DNA of 64,000 nucleotides from Prionace glauca (Eukaryota > Chordata > Chondrichthyes > Carcharhiniformes > Carcharhinidae). A program made the position numbers and the translations under genes. Where the stretch lies: positions 47,202,138 to 47,266,137 of the forward strand of contig CM075760.1 in NCBI GenBank assembly GCA_037974335.1, read 5' to 3'. Shown piece by piece: positions 22,330 to 32,419 of the stretch (its first letter is position 1; every line of letters begins with the position of its first letter). Under the pieces are notes generated by a model. That model saw only the letters and a program-made list of their open reading frames with translations, did no database searches and was not told where the DNA came from.

Positions 22330-22760
22330 TCCAGAAGACTTGTGGACTCGCTGGTGTCTCATTAGGTTTTGTGACTGAGTGAATCTGTTCCCACATATAG
22401 AGCAGGCTTCTCCCCGGTGTGAACTCGCTGGTGCATCAGGAGATCAGATGAGTTTGTGAATCCCTTCCCACACACAGAGCAGGTGAAAGGCCTTTCCCCA
22501 GTCTGAGCACCCTTGTGTTTCAGCAGGTGAGATGAATTGCTGAATCCCTTCATACACACAGAGCAGGTGAATGGCCGCTCCCCAGTGTGAAGTCGCTGAT
22601 GAGTACAAAGGTTGAACATTCGACTAAAACTCTTCCCACACGCGGTGCAGATGAACAGAGTCTTCCCAGTGTGACTGCGCTGATGTGCATCCAGCTAGGA
22701 TGGAGAACTGAATTCCTTCCCACATTCCCCACATTTCCATGGGTTCTCTATGGTGCAGAT
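22330..22760 (-). pseudogene. C2H2 zinc-finger pseudogene, about 5 fingers
   Basis: Minus-strand readings give a worn first finger (WKCGECGKEFSSPS, then an in-frame TAG at about 22,697, then LDAHQRSH), then [40 protein letters not shown] (the last His is gone: GAQ) and [20 protein letters not shown]. The frame is lost after TGEKP near 22,410. One stop, one frame change and a missing His make it a pseudogene. It lies between the intact 12-finger gene and the minus-directed promoter patch at 23.5-23.9 kb. Confidence 0.85.
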
Positions 22761-23499
22761 GTCCTTGTGTCTCTCCTGGCTGAATCAGTTAATGTGTGTA
22801 TATTTCAAATATTCTGTAAAAGGAGTTTAGAAACATCATCATTGTCAGACAGGATCAAAATTCAGAAGACATTTCTACTTTCTGTGGAACAGTAAAGCAG
22901 TAAATCCTCATCCTGCACACTTTCCCTCCTCCCTGTCCTGCAACCAACTCCCTCATTGGCCAACTATTTCATATTTCAGTGGACTGTTGCGTGTTCGAGT
23001 CCAGTGTCCCAAGCTGCATGGCGTATGGGTGCTGTATGGCATATGGGTGTAAGATGGATCTGTGCAGCACCCTTTTCCAACTGTTCTAGGTGCCAACAAG
23101 CCCCTGCCCACCCACACATTTCTAGCAGCACCGCACACAATACTGCTCACCTGCTCCAACAGACTCATGAAGGATGTTCTTTCATTTTCTTTGAGAGAGT
23201 TGCTCAGCTTGGGAAGCCCAGTGTGAAATATCTTCACAGATCTTTTCTCCCACTCTCTATTCTGCCTGGGTTCAGTTCTCTTTTGTAAAGAGTGAAAATA
23301 AAAATCAATCAATTATTTTCTCTCCTGGTCACTGCAGAGAGTTTCTTATTGGGGATGTTGGGTCCTCCAGCGGGTGTTTGTGAATCCTCCCAGGGTTTCC
23401 TTCCTTCCCAGAGATCAGAGTCCTCATTGATTTGAGGCCAAAGTGTAACCTCTTATTTATTGTCCCCCTCCCCCATCCTCTGATGTGAACCATCCTCCA

Positions 23500-23920
23500 G
23501 TGACTGATCCAGGATGGGGTCGTTAACCTGGGCCTGTTCCCGGGAGGGAGGGAGGGAGAAGCCTCGCAGCTGCGAACCAGGGAGCTGACAATGATTCTGA
23601 AGGGTTTGCGGATCCACAAAGTGTTTCCAGTCCCTCCCAGCCACCGCCGAACGCTGACTCCGCTTCTCCGGGACAAAGGACTCTCGCTCCCCAGGCGAAC
23701 AAATGAAATGCGCATGCTCCACATTCAGACCGAGTGTCCAACCGCATCAGCCGGACTGCGCATGTCCCAGATCGCAAGGCCCCTGGGGAGAGTGATTGAC
23801 AGCAACTCCGGACCAATAGGAGGAGGGGGCGGATCTGGAGGACTTCAGTGGAGCAGCTGGTCCTCCAACCAATCAGGGTGAAAGAGGGGCTTCGACTGAA
23901 GCATGCGCAGTACGTGTAAT
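23500..23920 (-). promoter_or_regulatory. Zinc-finger gene promoter, minus-directed
   Basis: This GC-rich patch holds the same module as 9.8 and 10.2 kb, inverted: TGATTGACAG at 23,793-23,802, exactly 10 bp, then CCAAT at 23,813-23,817. A GC-box-like gggggcgg lies at about 23,825-23,832 and a further CCAAT at 23,868-23,872. NRF1-like gcgcatgc sites lie at 23,709-23,716, 23,758-23,765 and 23,903-23,910. The direction fits the minus-strand zinc-finger copies at 22.3 and 19.3 kb. It may also drive the plus-strand copy at 25.3 kb from its other side. Confidence 0.65.
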
Positions 23921-24529
23921 GGTGACAGCGATTGCTTATTACCTAGGATCTGTAATTTGTAAGCGAAATCGCCGATCGGTGGGTACAATGGAACGGGCGA
24001 ATGGACGGGAGGGTTTCATAAACAGTTGTGCGATTTGTAAACACCCCCCAAAATTATCCGGTTACCCCATTTGCATCGAGCGGGTCAAAGATCCCTGAGA
24101 TCGGCCCATGAGTTAACGACCTCCATCTTTATTGAGGGCAATGTGCGGCAGTGCGCATGGATGATCGCCATCTTTGTAAGGGGCAAGATTGTCAATGAGT
24201 GCGAGGAGCTTGTTCTCCATTGTTCAGAATGGAGACAACATGTCTATCAAACTGCATCAACCCTCTGAGTCCCAATGTCTTATTGATGAGTCAGAGAGGT
24301 GACAGAGAAGGAAAGAAACTACAAGATGTTTTCTAAATGTTTTAAGGGTAAGAAGGTCATCAGGGAAAAAGTAAGTTAGTAGGTTAGGAATCAATTGCCC
24401 ATTCAGCAGCCTGGACGTGGAGCCAAAAGATGTATTTGAAGTATTAAATGAGTATTTTGTATGAATGTTCACTGTGTGGAAGGACAATGTAGGTACAGAA
24501 AGCAGGGACGGTAGTGTGATAGAATTGAA

Positions 24530-25230
24530 TAGATTGTGATTGGTGGTATGGTAAATAGCGAGGAAGACAACCTTATATTACAGGGTCAAAGAAACAGACT
24601 GGTCAGATGGGAGGAACAGTGGCAAATGGAATTTAACCCTGAAAAGTATGAAGTGATGAATTTTGGGAGGACAAGGCTAGGGAATACAGAGGACCAGAGG
24701 GATATTGCGGAGCATTCCCAATTATCACTGAAGCCAGTAGGATGGGGAGTTAAGGTGGTTATGATAGCTCTGTATAAAACACTTGTTAGGCCATAACTCA
24801 GGCCCTGTGCGCTGTTCTGTTTTGAACACTATAGGAAGGATGTGATTGCACCAGAGAATGCAGACGAGATTCACCAGGATGTTGCCTGGGCTGGACCATT
24901 TCAACTATGAAGAGAGTTTGGTTAGGCGGGGGTTGCTTTCCCTGGAGCAGAGAAGGCTGAGAGGTGACCTGACTGAGGTGTACAAGATTATCAGGAACAT
25001 AGATCAGGTGAATTGGAAGGAACTTTTCCCTTAGTAGAAGGGTCAATAACCAGGGGGATAGATTTAAGTGAAGGGGCAGGAGATTTAGAGTGGAATGAAG
25101 GAAACAACTTTCACTCAGAGGGTGGTGGGAATCTGGAACTCACTGTCTTGAAAGAGGCAGGAATCCTCACATTATATAAGAAGCATTTAGAAAAGCATGT
25201 GAAACACCATAGCATTCAAGATTATTAACC
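24530..25230 (+). mobile_element. LINE, CR1-like 3' part, diverged
   Basis: Plus-strand readings give WEEQWQMEFNPEKYEVMNFG (compare WARKWQMEFNVGKCEVVHFG of the better CR1 copies), then broken equivalents of [10 protein letters not shown] (ALYKTLVRP, 24,767-24,796) and later MHQRMQTRFTRMLPGL and GLLSLEQRRLRGDLTEVYKI. At least three frame breaks are present. It is an older and different subfamily from the copy at 59.5 kb. Confidence 0.85.
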
Positions 25231-25262
25231 AATTACTCAAAAATGGGATTAGTGTGTGTGAA

Positions 25263-25755
25263 TGAGGTTTCATCTGATTGTAGAACTTGGAGAGACACAA
25301 GGACACCCACACCAAGGAGAAACTGTGGAAATGTAAGCACTGTGGGAAGGGATTCAGTTACTCAGTTATGCTGCAAACTCATCGGTGCATTCACAATGGG
25401 GAGAGGCCATTAACCTGCACCAAATGTGGGAAGAGCTTTGCAAATTCAGCCAAACTGCTGAGACACCAGCTCGTTCACATTGGGGAGAGGCCATTTACCT
25501 GCATCGAGTTTGGGAAGAGCTTCACAAATTCAACCAAACTGCTGAGACACCAGCTTGTTCACACTGGGGAGAGGCCATTTACCGGCACTGAGTTTGGGAA
25601 GACCTTCACGAATTCAACCAAACTGCTGAGACCGCAGCTTGTTCACAGTGGAGAGAGGACACTCATTTGCACTGAATGTGGGAAAGGATTCACTAATTCA
25701 TCACATCTGTTTAGACACCAACTAGTTCACACTGCAGAGAGACCTTTTAAACGCA
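25263..25755 (+). pseudogene. C2H2 zinc-finger gene, decayed and cut by a LINE
   Basis: The open frame from 25,287 (MERHKDTHTKEKLWKCKHCG) gives six finger units. Units 3 and 4 have lost the second Cys (FTCIEFGKSF, FTGTEFGKTF) and unit 4 also lacks the first Cys and one His (RPQLVH). The frame runs to 25,755 and then directly into the reversed 3' tail of a CR1 copy (25,756 on), which ends the protein within the next finger. The four middle units are nearly the same (N.TKLLRHQLVH), showing recent finger duplication. A short protein could be made, but the lost zinc ligands argue against function. Confidence 0.8.
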
Positions 25756-26133
25756 TAAGAACATAAGAACATAAGAAATAGGAGCAGGAGTAGGCCATCT
25801 GGCCCTTCGAGCCTGCCCCGCCATTCAATAAGATCATGGCTGATCTGTCGTGACTCAGCTCCACCTTCCCGCCCTCTCCCCATAACCCTTAATCCCTTCT
25901 CTTATCAAAAACCCATCAACCCGTTTCTTAAAAATATTTAGCGAGGCAGCCTCCACCACTTCAACGGGCAGAGAATTCCAGAGATTCACCACCCTTTGAG
26001 TGAAGAAGTTCCTCCTCAACTCTGTTCTAAACCGCCCCCCCTTTATCTTGAGGCTGTGCCCCCTAGTCCTACTGTCTTTTTTGAGCGGGAACAGTCTCTC
26101 CACCTCTATCCTATCCATCCCATTCATCATCTT
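25756..26133 (-). mobile_element. CR1-clade LINE, short 3' copy
   Basis: The tail (cataagaacataagaacata on plus) starts at 25,756. The minus-strand frame reads [20 protein letters not shown] through FFTQRVVNLWNSLPVEVVEA to GYGERAGRWS, intact. The element is 5'-truncated to about 380 bp and is inserted in a zinc-finger reading frame. Confidence 0.92.
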
Positions 26134-26139
26134 GGACTA

Positions 26140-26450
26140 TGGGAAGTGCTGCAAAAGTTCTGTGTGAAGAAATTTCCCTTCACCTCAGTTTACCCCTTAT
26201 CTTCAAAAGATGACCTCTGGTTCTGGACTCCCCTACCATTGGGAACATTCTTCCGAATGTACCCTGTCTAACCCTGTCAGAATTTGTTAAGTTTCTGTGA
26301 GATCCCCTCTCACTCTTTGAAACTTCAGTGAACATAATCCTAATGGATTTATTCTGTCCTCATATGACAGACCTGCCATCCCAGGAGTCAACATCGTAAA
26401 TCTTCTCTGTAACCCCTCCAGAGCAAGAATATCATTTTCAAATAGTAACA
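26140..26450 (-). mobile_element. LINE fragment, diverged
   Basis: Plus wording such as aagaaatttcccttcacctc, gtgagatcccctctcactct and aaatcttctctgtaacccct is the reverse of a CR1/L2-like 3' coding part, different in subfamily from the adjoining copy. No frame is kept. The 26,450-26,800 stretch beyond it shows no feature. Confidence 0.7.
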
Positions 26451-26818
26451 CCCTGATTTCAATCAGTCATTATTTCTGCTCCACGGACTTTAAAATGGGA
26501 CAATCCTGAAGCTGCATTTGATAATTTTAAAGTGCGCTGGCTCACAGATAGGCAGCTAAGATTTTTCTAAGTACAGATTAAGGAAGTTAGTCTCCCGGGG
26601 TAATCTGCAGATTTGTGCGGATGGGATTGGGGAAGGATTGGGTTTGATCCTGGAATAATACGACGGCAAATGTGACATTTCACATCATTGATAATGGCTG
26701 AATTCAGCGGGAGTGTATCGTCCAGCCGAGGGCTGTGTTGTCTCCTTCATGTTCTGTACATTTTCATATATCCGACTCATTTTTCCTGATCCCGAAGCCT
26801 CGATTATGGAACTGCGGC

Positions 26819-26857
26819 AGTTTTTGCATGGGGCCCATGGGAGCCTCATTCATTGTG
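26819..26857 (-). promoter_or_regulatory. Recombination signal sequence, 23-bp spacer
   Basis: On the minus strand, immediately after the V coding end, the heptamer is CACAATG (26,851-26,857), the spacer 23 bp and the nonamer GCAAAAACT (26,819-26,827). The heptamer differs from CACAGTG at one base; its first three bases, the most important, are kept. Confidence 0.8.
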
Positions 26858-27312
26858 GGTCTCAGTGCACAGTCATACACGGTGCTGTTTATCATCTTCA
26901 AATCTTTCATGGACAAGTGAAAAGAGCTTTGTCTCTGGTTGAGATTCCCGCTGAAGTGTCCAAAGCCGGGATCCGTATCGGTAAACCTGTAACTATCGGC
27001 TTTGAGCAGATGTTGAGAAGCTTGATGCGGATACTGGCGATCCCAGAACGGGCCGTGTTGTACAGCTGAACTCGGCACAGAGTAACTGCAGGGTATTGCT
27101 GAATTTTCACCCTCTGATCCTGAGTGAGACATTGAGTCTCCATTCCTCATCTCTGAAAAGAAACAGCTGACGCGTAGTGAGTTAAGAGTCAGAGGAAGAC
27201 AATAGTCACACAGAGTTGGGAAAGGGAAATTACACAAGGTTTGCAATATACTTTTCAATCTGTATCAACATCACTGACCTGTGATCAGTGCAAAAAACAG
27301 AATTTGGAACAT
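26858..27312 (-). CDS. T-cell receptor V segment, alpha/delta type, atypical
   Basis: The leader exon (27,279-27,312, MFQILFFALIT) is followed by a GT splice donor, and the V exon starts at 27,152 after tttcag. The joined frame is open: the first Cys is in AIPCSYS, the core Trp in GPFWDRQYP (the usual W-Y is W-D here), and the second Cys in STVYDCALRP, just before the RSS. The first strand is shortened and the usual DSA.Y.C is changed to NSTVYDC, so folding may be affected; it is either a divergent segment or in early decay. A TATA-like stretch lies at about 27,452-27,458 on the minus strand. Products of such segments join J or D segments to make the receptor chain variable domain on T cells. 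None of those lie in the window. Confidence 0.75.
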
Positions 27313-27589
27313 TTTCACCCCCCACCCTCCACGTTCCAGTCTGAGCTCCAGGAATAGAAACGATGATCTCTGTACCAGACCTGGAATGTGAGAAATTGAA
27401 AGAATCAGCAAGGTGTAATGCGACTGGCTGGGATTTATTTCCCCCGCCAATTTTTATATCTGCAAATAGTCGCTCTCTGAAGAAGGCCACTCTGGTGTTT
27501 GATAAGCGATCAGCGAGCGCCCTCCCGTGGACAACCGCATTCGAACAGATGGAGAGCCAAGAGCCCAGATACATACACGCTGAGAAATA

Positions 27590-28160
27590 TAAGGACCCAG
27601 AAATATCCAGTGCAGCTACAACACGAACACGAGGAACAATTCGCTCCACATCCACACCGTTAATGCCCCTTAGGGTTTTAAAGGTTTCAATTATGTTATC
27701 TCTGAATTTTCGAAACTCATATGGATATAAACCAAAAATCACAATTTTTTCCGCTTATACAGATAGACGTACCCAGTAGCAACCCTATTCTAAACTTTTT
27801 CTGACGCATTACGATCTTTCTTTCGATAAGCAGTTAAGTATTACACATAATACCCCAGGTGTGGTCTCACCAATGCCCTGTACAACGAAAACACACTCTT
27901 CATATTATACAATGGACTACTTCGGCGTAAATGATAACATTTTCTGACATTTCTGCTTAATTACAGTACCTGTACATTAGCTCCTTTCAATTTGTGCCCT
28001 AGGACAGCCCAATCCCTCTGTACCTCAGAATGTTGTGATCCCACACCATTTAGATGTTATGAGCAATTTATTTCCCTTTATCGTCTCCTTACATCTACTT
28101 CACCACTTATTTTCCTACCTATCTTTGTGTTGTCAGCAAATTTAGCATCTCTATTTGTCC
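27590..28160 (-). mobile_element. LINE fragment, diverged
   Basis: Plus-strand wording is the reverse of a CR1-like 3' part: ctgaattttcgaaactcata, ccaggtgtggtctcaccaat, gccctgtacaacgaaaacac and ttgtgttgtcagcaaattta. It has no intact frame. Confidence 0.75.
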
Positions 28161-28179
28161 AGTAAGATATTGCAATGTA

Positions 28180-28400
28180 TTGTAACAATTAATCCAGTTC
28201 TCCTGGATTACTATTCTGGACACATCGTGTGTAATCCAAGAATTAATCCAGTTTGCCTAGATTTCTGCTCTGTAATATTTCACCTTATAATCTAACAGTT
28301 AAATCAGTTTTCTCCTGCACTACTGCTCTGTATCATTTCTCCGTGTAATCCAGGAGTTCATTCTGTTCTGTTGGATTATGTCTCTCTAACATTTCCATAT
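28180..28400. repeat. Degenerate tandem repeat, unit about 55-60 bp
   Basis: Four units can be lined up, each starting near (a)attaatccagtt or a worn form (28,188; 28,241; 28,297; 28,354) and passing through ctgctctgta.catttc. Copies differ by about a third of their bases, so the array is old. Confidence 0.5.
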
Positions 28401-28429
28401 GTTATGGGACCCGTTCCTGATATAGTGAA

Positions 28430-28592
28430 CACAAAAACACGGTGAGGGCGTTCCCTCTGGTGGTGATGTAAGGTAAATGGCCTCTTCTTGGGAGATCAGT
28501 GAATTCTCAGATTACTGAAGGATCTTATTGCAGGATTATGCTGCTGTACTTCTCTCTATTCCTTATTCTTATTATAATATACTTAAATTCAG
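28430..28592 (+). pseudogene. Possible V-segment 5' end (promoter and leader only)
   Basis: An ATG at 28,538 starts a hydrophobic leader-like run (MLLYFSLFLILIIIYLNS) ending at a GT (28,593), of the kind that begins V segments, but no V exon follows. The stretch 28,430-28,590 matches 37,781-37,935 in order (acggtgaggg, gaggtaaatgg, tgaattctca, gattat). Both have a CTCF-like site near the start (here the reverse of CCACCAGAGGGAAC, 28,447-28,463). It is best read as a V-segment remnant. The reading is uncertain. Confidence 0.35.
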
Positions 28593-28599
28593 GTGGACC

Positions 28600-29200
28600 C
28601 AAGTACGGAACTAATACGACCGTCAGTTTGAATCCTCATCAATTAATTGCTATACCTGTTTTGAATGTCCCAGGCCTTCCTGTGAAAGTATGCAAGTGTT
28701 ACAAAATTTGAAACCATAGCAATACTGATAAGATTCGAACTCTTAATAAAGCTCTCTCCACACATCGAAAAGATGTAAATTTCACTATTAACTCACATTT
28801 ACCTGACAGGCTGCCGGATTTCAGTGTACCTGCTTCAATTTTAAACTTTTCTCAGACTTGTCGTTATGATATTTTGTCTATCAGCTGTCCCCTAATGGGG
28901 CTTGGAGAATTTATTGAAATGGGAGACCGGGAGAAATTGCATGGTTTTCATTCTACACTTCCCTGGAAAGCGGTTGAGGGAGAGAGGGGACAGACACTAG
29001 TGGACAAAATATTGAGAGTGCAGGATGGACATTGAGGCGAACAGAGAACCGGAGGCGCAGAGAAAGACAGGCAGGAGCAAAGAGAGAAACAGTCAGTCAA
29101 AGTCATTGGGCTACAACCAATGTTATTCGGTGGCCAGTCCTTGACAACACTGTGCAACAAGCCAATCCTGTCATTGGGTAACGCCTCTTAGGCTCCCAAT
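28600..29200. other. No gene seen
   Basis: The stretch between the leader-like sequence and the next V segment contains no V exon, repeat or coding region that I can support. A TATA-like aatataaaatt lies at about 29,217-29,227, upstream of the next V leader. Confidence 0.4.
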
Positions 29201-29305
29201 AAATGAGGACTGCTCATAATATAAAATTACTTCTTCACATCAGAGTACAAGAGTTGAAATCATTTTACAATTTTGCTGATTTTGTGGAATACGTAAGCAG
29301 GAAGC

Positions 29306-29730
29306 ATGTTCTCCCAATGTTCTTTACTAATACTGTTGGTTTTGATGTCCGGTGAGTTTGTGTTTAAATAGTCACTGTCTGTTCCCAACGTTCTCCACCA
29401 GATATTTAATGGATTCTGCAATTTGTTGCAGGAACCAGTGGCAAAGATGAAGTGTCCCAAGATCCCCCTGAATTAACGGTTCAGGATCGACAGAGCACAA
29501 CACTGCACTGTAGTTACTCGATAGCTGGTGCTGTGACTCCCTTCTGGTACATTCAGTCTCCCGGGGAAGCTCCGAAACATTTATTGACGGTATATGGCAC
29601 GGGAGGCACGTCTGAAAATTCTCCGGATGGATTTTCTGTTGTTTTGCACAAAGGAAACAAAACGGTCCTTTTAAACATCGCCGGAACTCTTCTCTCTGAC
29701 AGCGCCGTGTATTTCTGTGCCATTGGAGCC
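29306..29730 (+). CDS. T-cell receptor V segment, alpha/delta type
   Basis: The leader exon (29,306-29,351) encodes MFSQCSLLILLVLMS and ends at GTGAGT; the V exon (29,432-29,730) follows a ttgcag acceptor. The joined frame is open and has the V-domain landmarks: first Cys in TLHCSYS, Trp in FWYIQSPGEAPKHLL, and DSAVYFCAI ending at the RSS. The short CDR2 and AIG/ALG-like end suit a TRAV or TRDV segment. Relative to the minus-strand segment at 35.5 kb it has the same leader length (46 bp) and a similar start of the V exon (GTSGKDEVSQD against GTNGQDSVFQD), so they are paralogues. It appears fully functional. A TATA-like stretch lies about 80 bp upstream of the ATG. Confidence 0.9.
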
Positions 29731-29769
29731 CACAGTGGTGCAGAGATACAGCGAACCCCGGACAAAAAC
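29731..29769 (+). promoter_or_regulatory. Recombination signal sequence, 23-bp spacer
   Basis: The heptamer is the consensus CACAGTG (29,731-29,737), the spacer 23 bp and the nonamer GACAAAAAC (29,761-29,769). A CTCF-like TCAGCAGAGGGCGCG follows at about 29,796-29,810. Confidence 0.92.
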
Positions 29770-29948
29770 CCCAGACTGGAAGTTCCAGTCATTGATCAGC
29801 AGAGGGCGCGTCCGCACTGATAAATACAAGCTATTATTTAGCCTGTGAGAGTTCAGGGTCGTTACCAAAAAAACACAACGCAACGCTCAACATGAACAAG
29901 TGAACACCAACAGAGGAGTTGTTTTAGATAGTTATAACTGTCATTTAT

Positions 29949-30190
29949 CATAGAATCAGAGAATCATGGAAGCCTACAGTGCGGAAAGAGGCCCTTCGGC
30001 CCATCGAGTCTGCACCGATCACAACCCCACCCAGGCCCTATCCCCATATCCCCCTACATTTTATACCCAGTAATCCCTCTAAATTTCGCATCCCTGGATA
30101 CTAAGGGGAAATTTTAGCATAGCCAATGAACCTAACCCGCACATCTTTGGACTGTGGGAGGAAACTGGAGCACCCGGACGAAACCCACAC
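29949..30190 (-). mobile_element. HE1-type SINE, 3' two thirds
   Basis: Plus wording: atagaatcagagaatcatgg, then gaaagaggcccttcggccca, ccaatgaacctaacccgcac and ggaaactggagcacccggac, the reverse of an HE1 body and tail. It ends near 30,190 before the tRNA-like head, which is absent. Confidence 0.8.
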
Positions 30191-30559
30191 AGGCTGCATG
30201 GGGCACATTTATACTGCAAATAATTTCGCAAATCAAGTTATTATGCCCTCACTCACGTTTTGTATTTTCATAATCTTTTCCTGTCTATCTGAATTAATGA
30301 GCAACACATTCTCATTCTCTACTCTCTGTGTCCCATTTATCACAGCCGGTGCATAGTGTCTATATGATTAAAACGTGTTGTTGATTGAGACATGGTTTGT
30401 CGAAAATTAATACATTTCACAAAGTACCGATTACACTCTTTAGTTACATCAATATTTATTTTCCTTTTGACTGAGTGTTTTCTAACAGAATTGACAGCCC
30501 CGTGTTTTCGGCATAAAATAACCAGGCTGTAACTATAAGACCAAATGACAAAGGGCCAG

Positions 30560-31150
30560 GGTAAGGCCTCTGGAGCCTGCTCTGCCATTCAATGGAATCA
30601 TGGATGTTCCAACATTCCTCACGTAAACTTTACTGCCCTTTCCCCATAACTCTTGATTCACTTACTGATCAAAAATCTATTTATCTCAGCCTTAAATATA
30701 AACAATGACTTTACCCCCACAGCTCTCTGTAGCAATCAGTTCCAAAGATTAACAGCCCTCCGAATGAAGAAATTGTTCCCCATCTCAGTTTTCAATTGGC
30801 GCCCATTTAGTCTGAGACTTTGTCCTCTGGTTTTAGACTCTTCCATTAGGGGAAACATCTTCTCAGCATTTAGCTTGTCAAGCCCCTCAATACTCCTATA
30901 TATTTCAATTAAATCACCTCTCATTCTTCTAAATGCCAATGGGTAGAGGGCCAGCCTCTTTATCCTTTTCTCATAAGACAATCCTTCCATAATGGGGATC
31001 TTCCTCGTTAACCTTCTCCGAGTTACCTCCAATTAAATAATATATCTCCTTAATATAAAATAATATATCTCCCAAAACTGGTTACGGTATTCCAGATGTG
31101 TTCTCATCAGCATCTTGAATGGGCTGTCATATGAGGAGCGGTTTAGTAAC
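30560..31150 (-). mobile_element. LINE, CR1-like 3' part
   Basis: The minus-strand frame 31,032-30,736 reads [40 protein letters not shown] and NNFFIRRAVNLWN, the same blocks as the CR1 copies but a different subfamily. The 3' end at about 30,560 is worn (ggagcctgctctgccattca). A poly-G run of about 17 lies at 31,187-31,203 just beyond its 5' side. Confidence 0.85.
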
Positions 31151-31256
31151 TTGGGCTCATATCCGCTGGGATACAGAAGAATGAAGGCGGGGGGGGGGGG
31201 GGGTGATTGAGGCATTTAAATACTCAACTGGATTGGTAAAGTCAATGTTAACCAAA

Positions 31257-31850
31257 TGTTCCCCTTTCTAGAACAGCCTAGGACAAGAGGTCATTGCTGT
31301 AGATAACGGAGTTGTTGGAATTGGGTCCAGAATGGAACAGGTTTTAATGTTGTATATTGTAGTGATTTTGCCAACAGGAGAGGCCAGAAGGATTAAGTTC
31401 ATTATTGGGGCGCATTTCTTTATTGAGGAATATTTGATTGAAGAAACAAATGCGGAAGCAGAAACATCATTTTAACACTGATATCAAACTTATTAATATT
31501 TTAAAGATATTCTGTATGTTTTCAATGTTGCCAGTACTGTTGTTATGTTACAAATACTCGATAAATAGATCAGTTCGTGTTAAACAATTTGAAATTATGG
31601 AACGTTATTTTAGGACTAACATCGGGACCTTCTTGGCACACCGCAACTGGCCACAGTGGAATAAAACTTTAGCAAGAATGAGAGAGGTAAATGCATTGCA
31701 ATCGTTGGAAAGTAGAATAAAGGAGGATTGCAAGCTCTCCAGCAATAAAAGACCTATAACCGGAAGAAGGGAACAGCTGTTCTCATTTGTAGTTATTTGG
31801 TGAAACGCAACTTGTGGAGGTCCAAGTGAAGAATTACACCCTGCATTTAC
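31257..31850. other. No supported gene
   Basis: An open frame at 31,438-31,803 (121 codons, plus) is A-rich and shows no family likeness, signal or paralogue; I treat it as chance. No repeat is recognised. Confidence 0.4.
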
Positions 31851-31854
31851 CAGC

Positions 31855-31900
31855 ATACACCAGCAGGGAGCAGTGTGAGGCGTGAGAAATATATAAGATG
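31855..31900 (+). promoter_or_regulatory. V-segment promoter with CTCF-like site and TATA box
   Basis: ACACCAGCAGGGAGCAGTG (31,857-31,875) is close to the CTCF core. A TATA-like ATATATAAG (31,889-31,897) follows, about 190 bp before the V ATG. The T-cell receptor V segment at 32,087 is the obvious target. Confidence 0.5.
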
Positions 31901-32086
31901 AGCGGGTCAGGTGTGTGCTCAGAGGTTGTGTGGGCTGGTGTCAGACTGAAGAGCTCAGTGTGGGTGGTTAAAGGAGAACCCGCCTGCTGTTGTCAGTTCA
32001 ACATAAACACGGCACTGAACTGAACCCGAAGAAAGCATTTGGCTCCCGGTTAATTCTCATCTTCAGGTTTTGCGCGATAATTGAGA

Positions 32087-32419
32087 ATGTTCTGGATTTG
32101 CGTCGACTTTCTCCTATTTTTAAGTCTGATCTGTACGGGGATGACCGGAGAAGCTGAAGTGATGCAGTTCCCTCCGCGGATGGTTGTCAGTGAAGCGCGA
32201 AACCTATCCATGAACTGCACCATCCCCACTGGTTTTAACGTCCTGCGCTGGTACAGACAACTCCCGAATCAGTCACCCCAGCATCTGGTGATGGCCACTC
32301 GGGGAACCGATCAACCCGGGAGAATCACTGCCTCAATCGATGAAGGCAACAAACTCAGCATCCTGACTGTGAGAGACGTACAGGTTTCAGACACTGCCAC
32401 CTATCTCTGCGCCGTGAGG
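32087..32419 (+). CDS. T-cell receptor V segment without a leader intron
   Basis: The leader (MFWICVDFLLFLSLICTGMTG) and the V domain are read straight through in one open frame, with no intron; other V segments here have the usual split leader. V landmarks: first Cys in SMNCTIP, Trp in LRWYRQLPNQSPQHLV, then ISTxR-like GRITASIDEGNKLSILTVRD and DTATYLCAVR ending at the RSS. The upstream frame has a stop (TAA at 32,078-32,080), so the ATG at 32,087 is the first usable start. A possible splice acceptor (ctcatcttcag, ending 32,065) may join an untranslated first exon. The motif WYRQLPNQSPQ is typical of TRAV/TRDV. It looks functional. Confidence 0.88.

Noticed and set aside
28593-28640. A J-segment-like reading (YGTNTTVSLNP)
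   Set aside because: It resembles F-G-x-G-T but lacks the second Gly, and no 12-bp-spacer RSS is visible upstream nor a clear donor downstream.
31438-31803. 121-codon plus-strand open frame between V segments
   Set aside because: It is lysine-rich by A/T composition, with no domain, leader, splice pattern or paralogue in the window.
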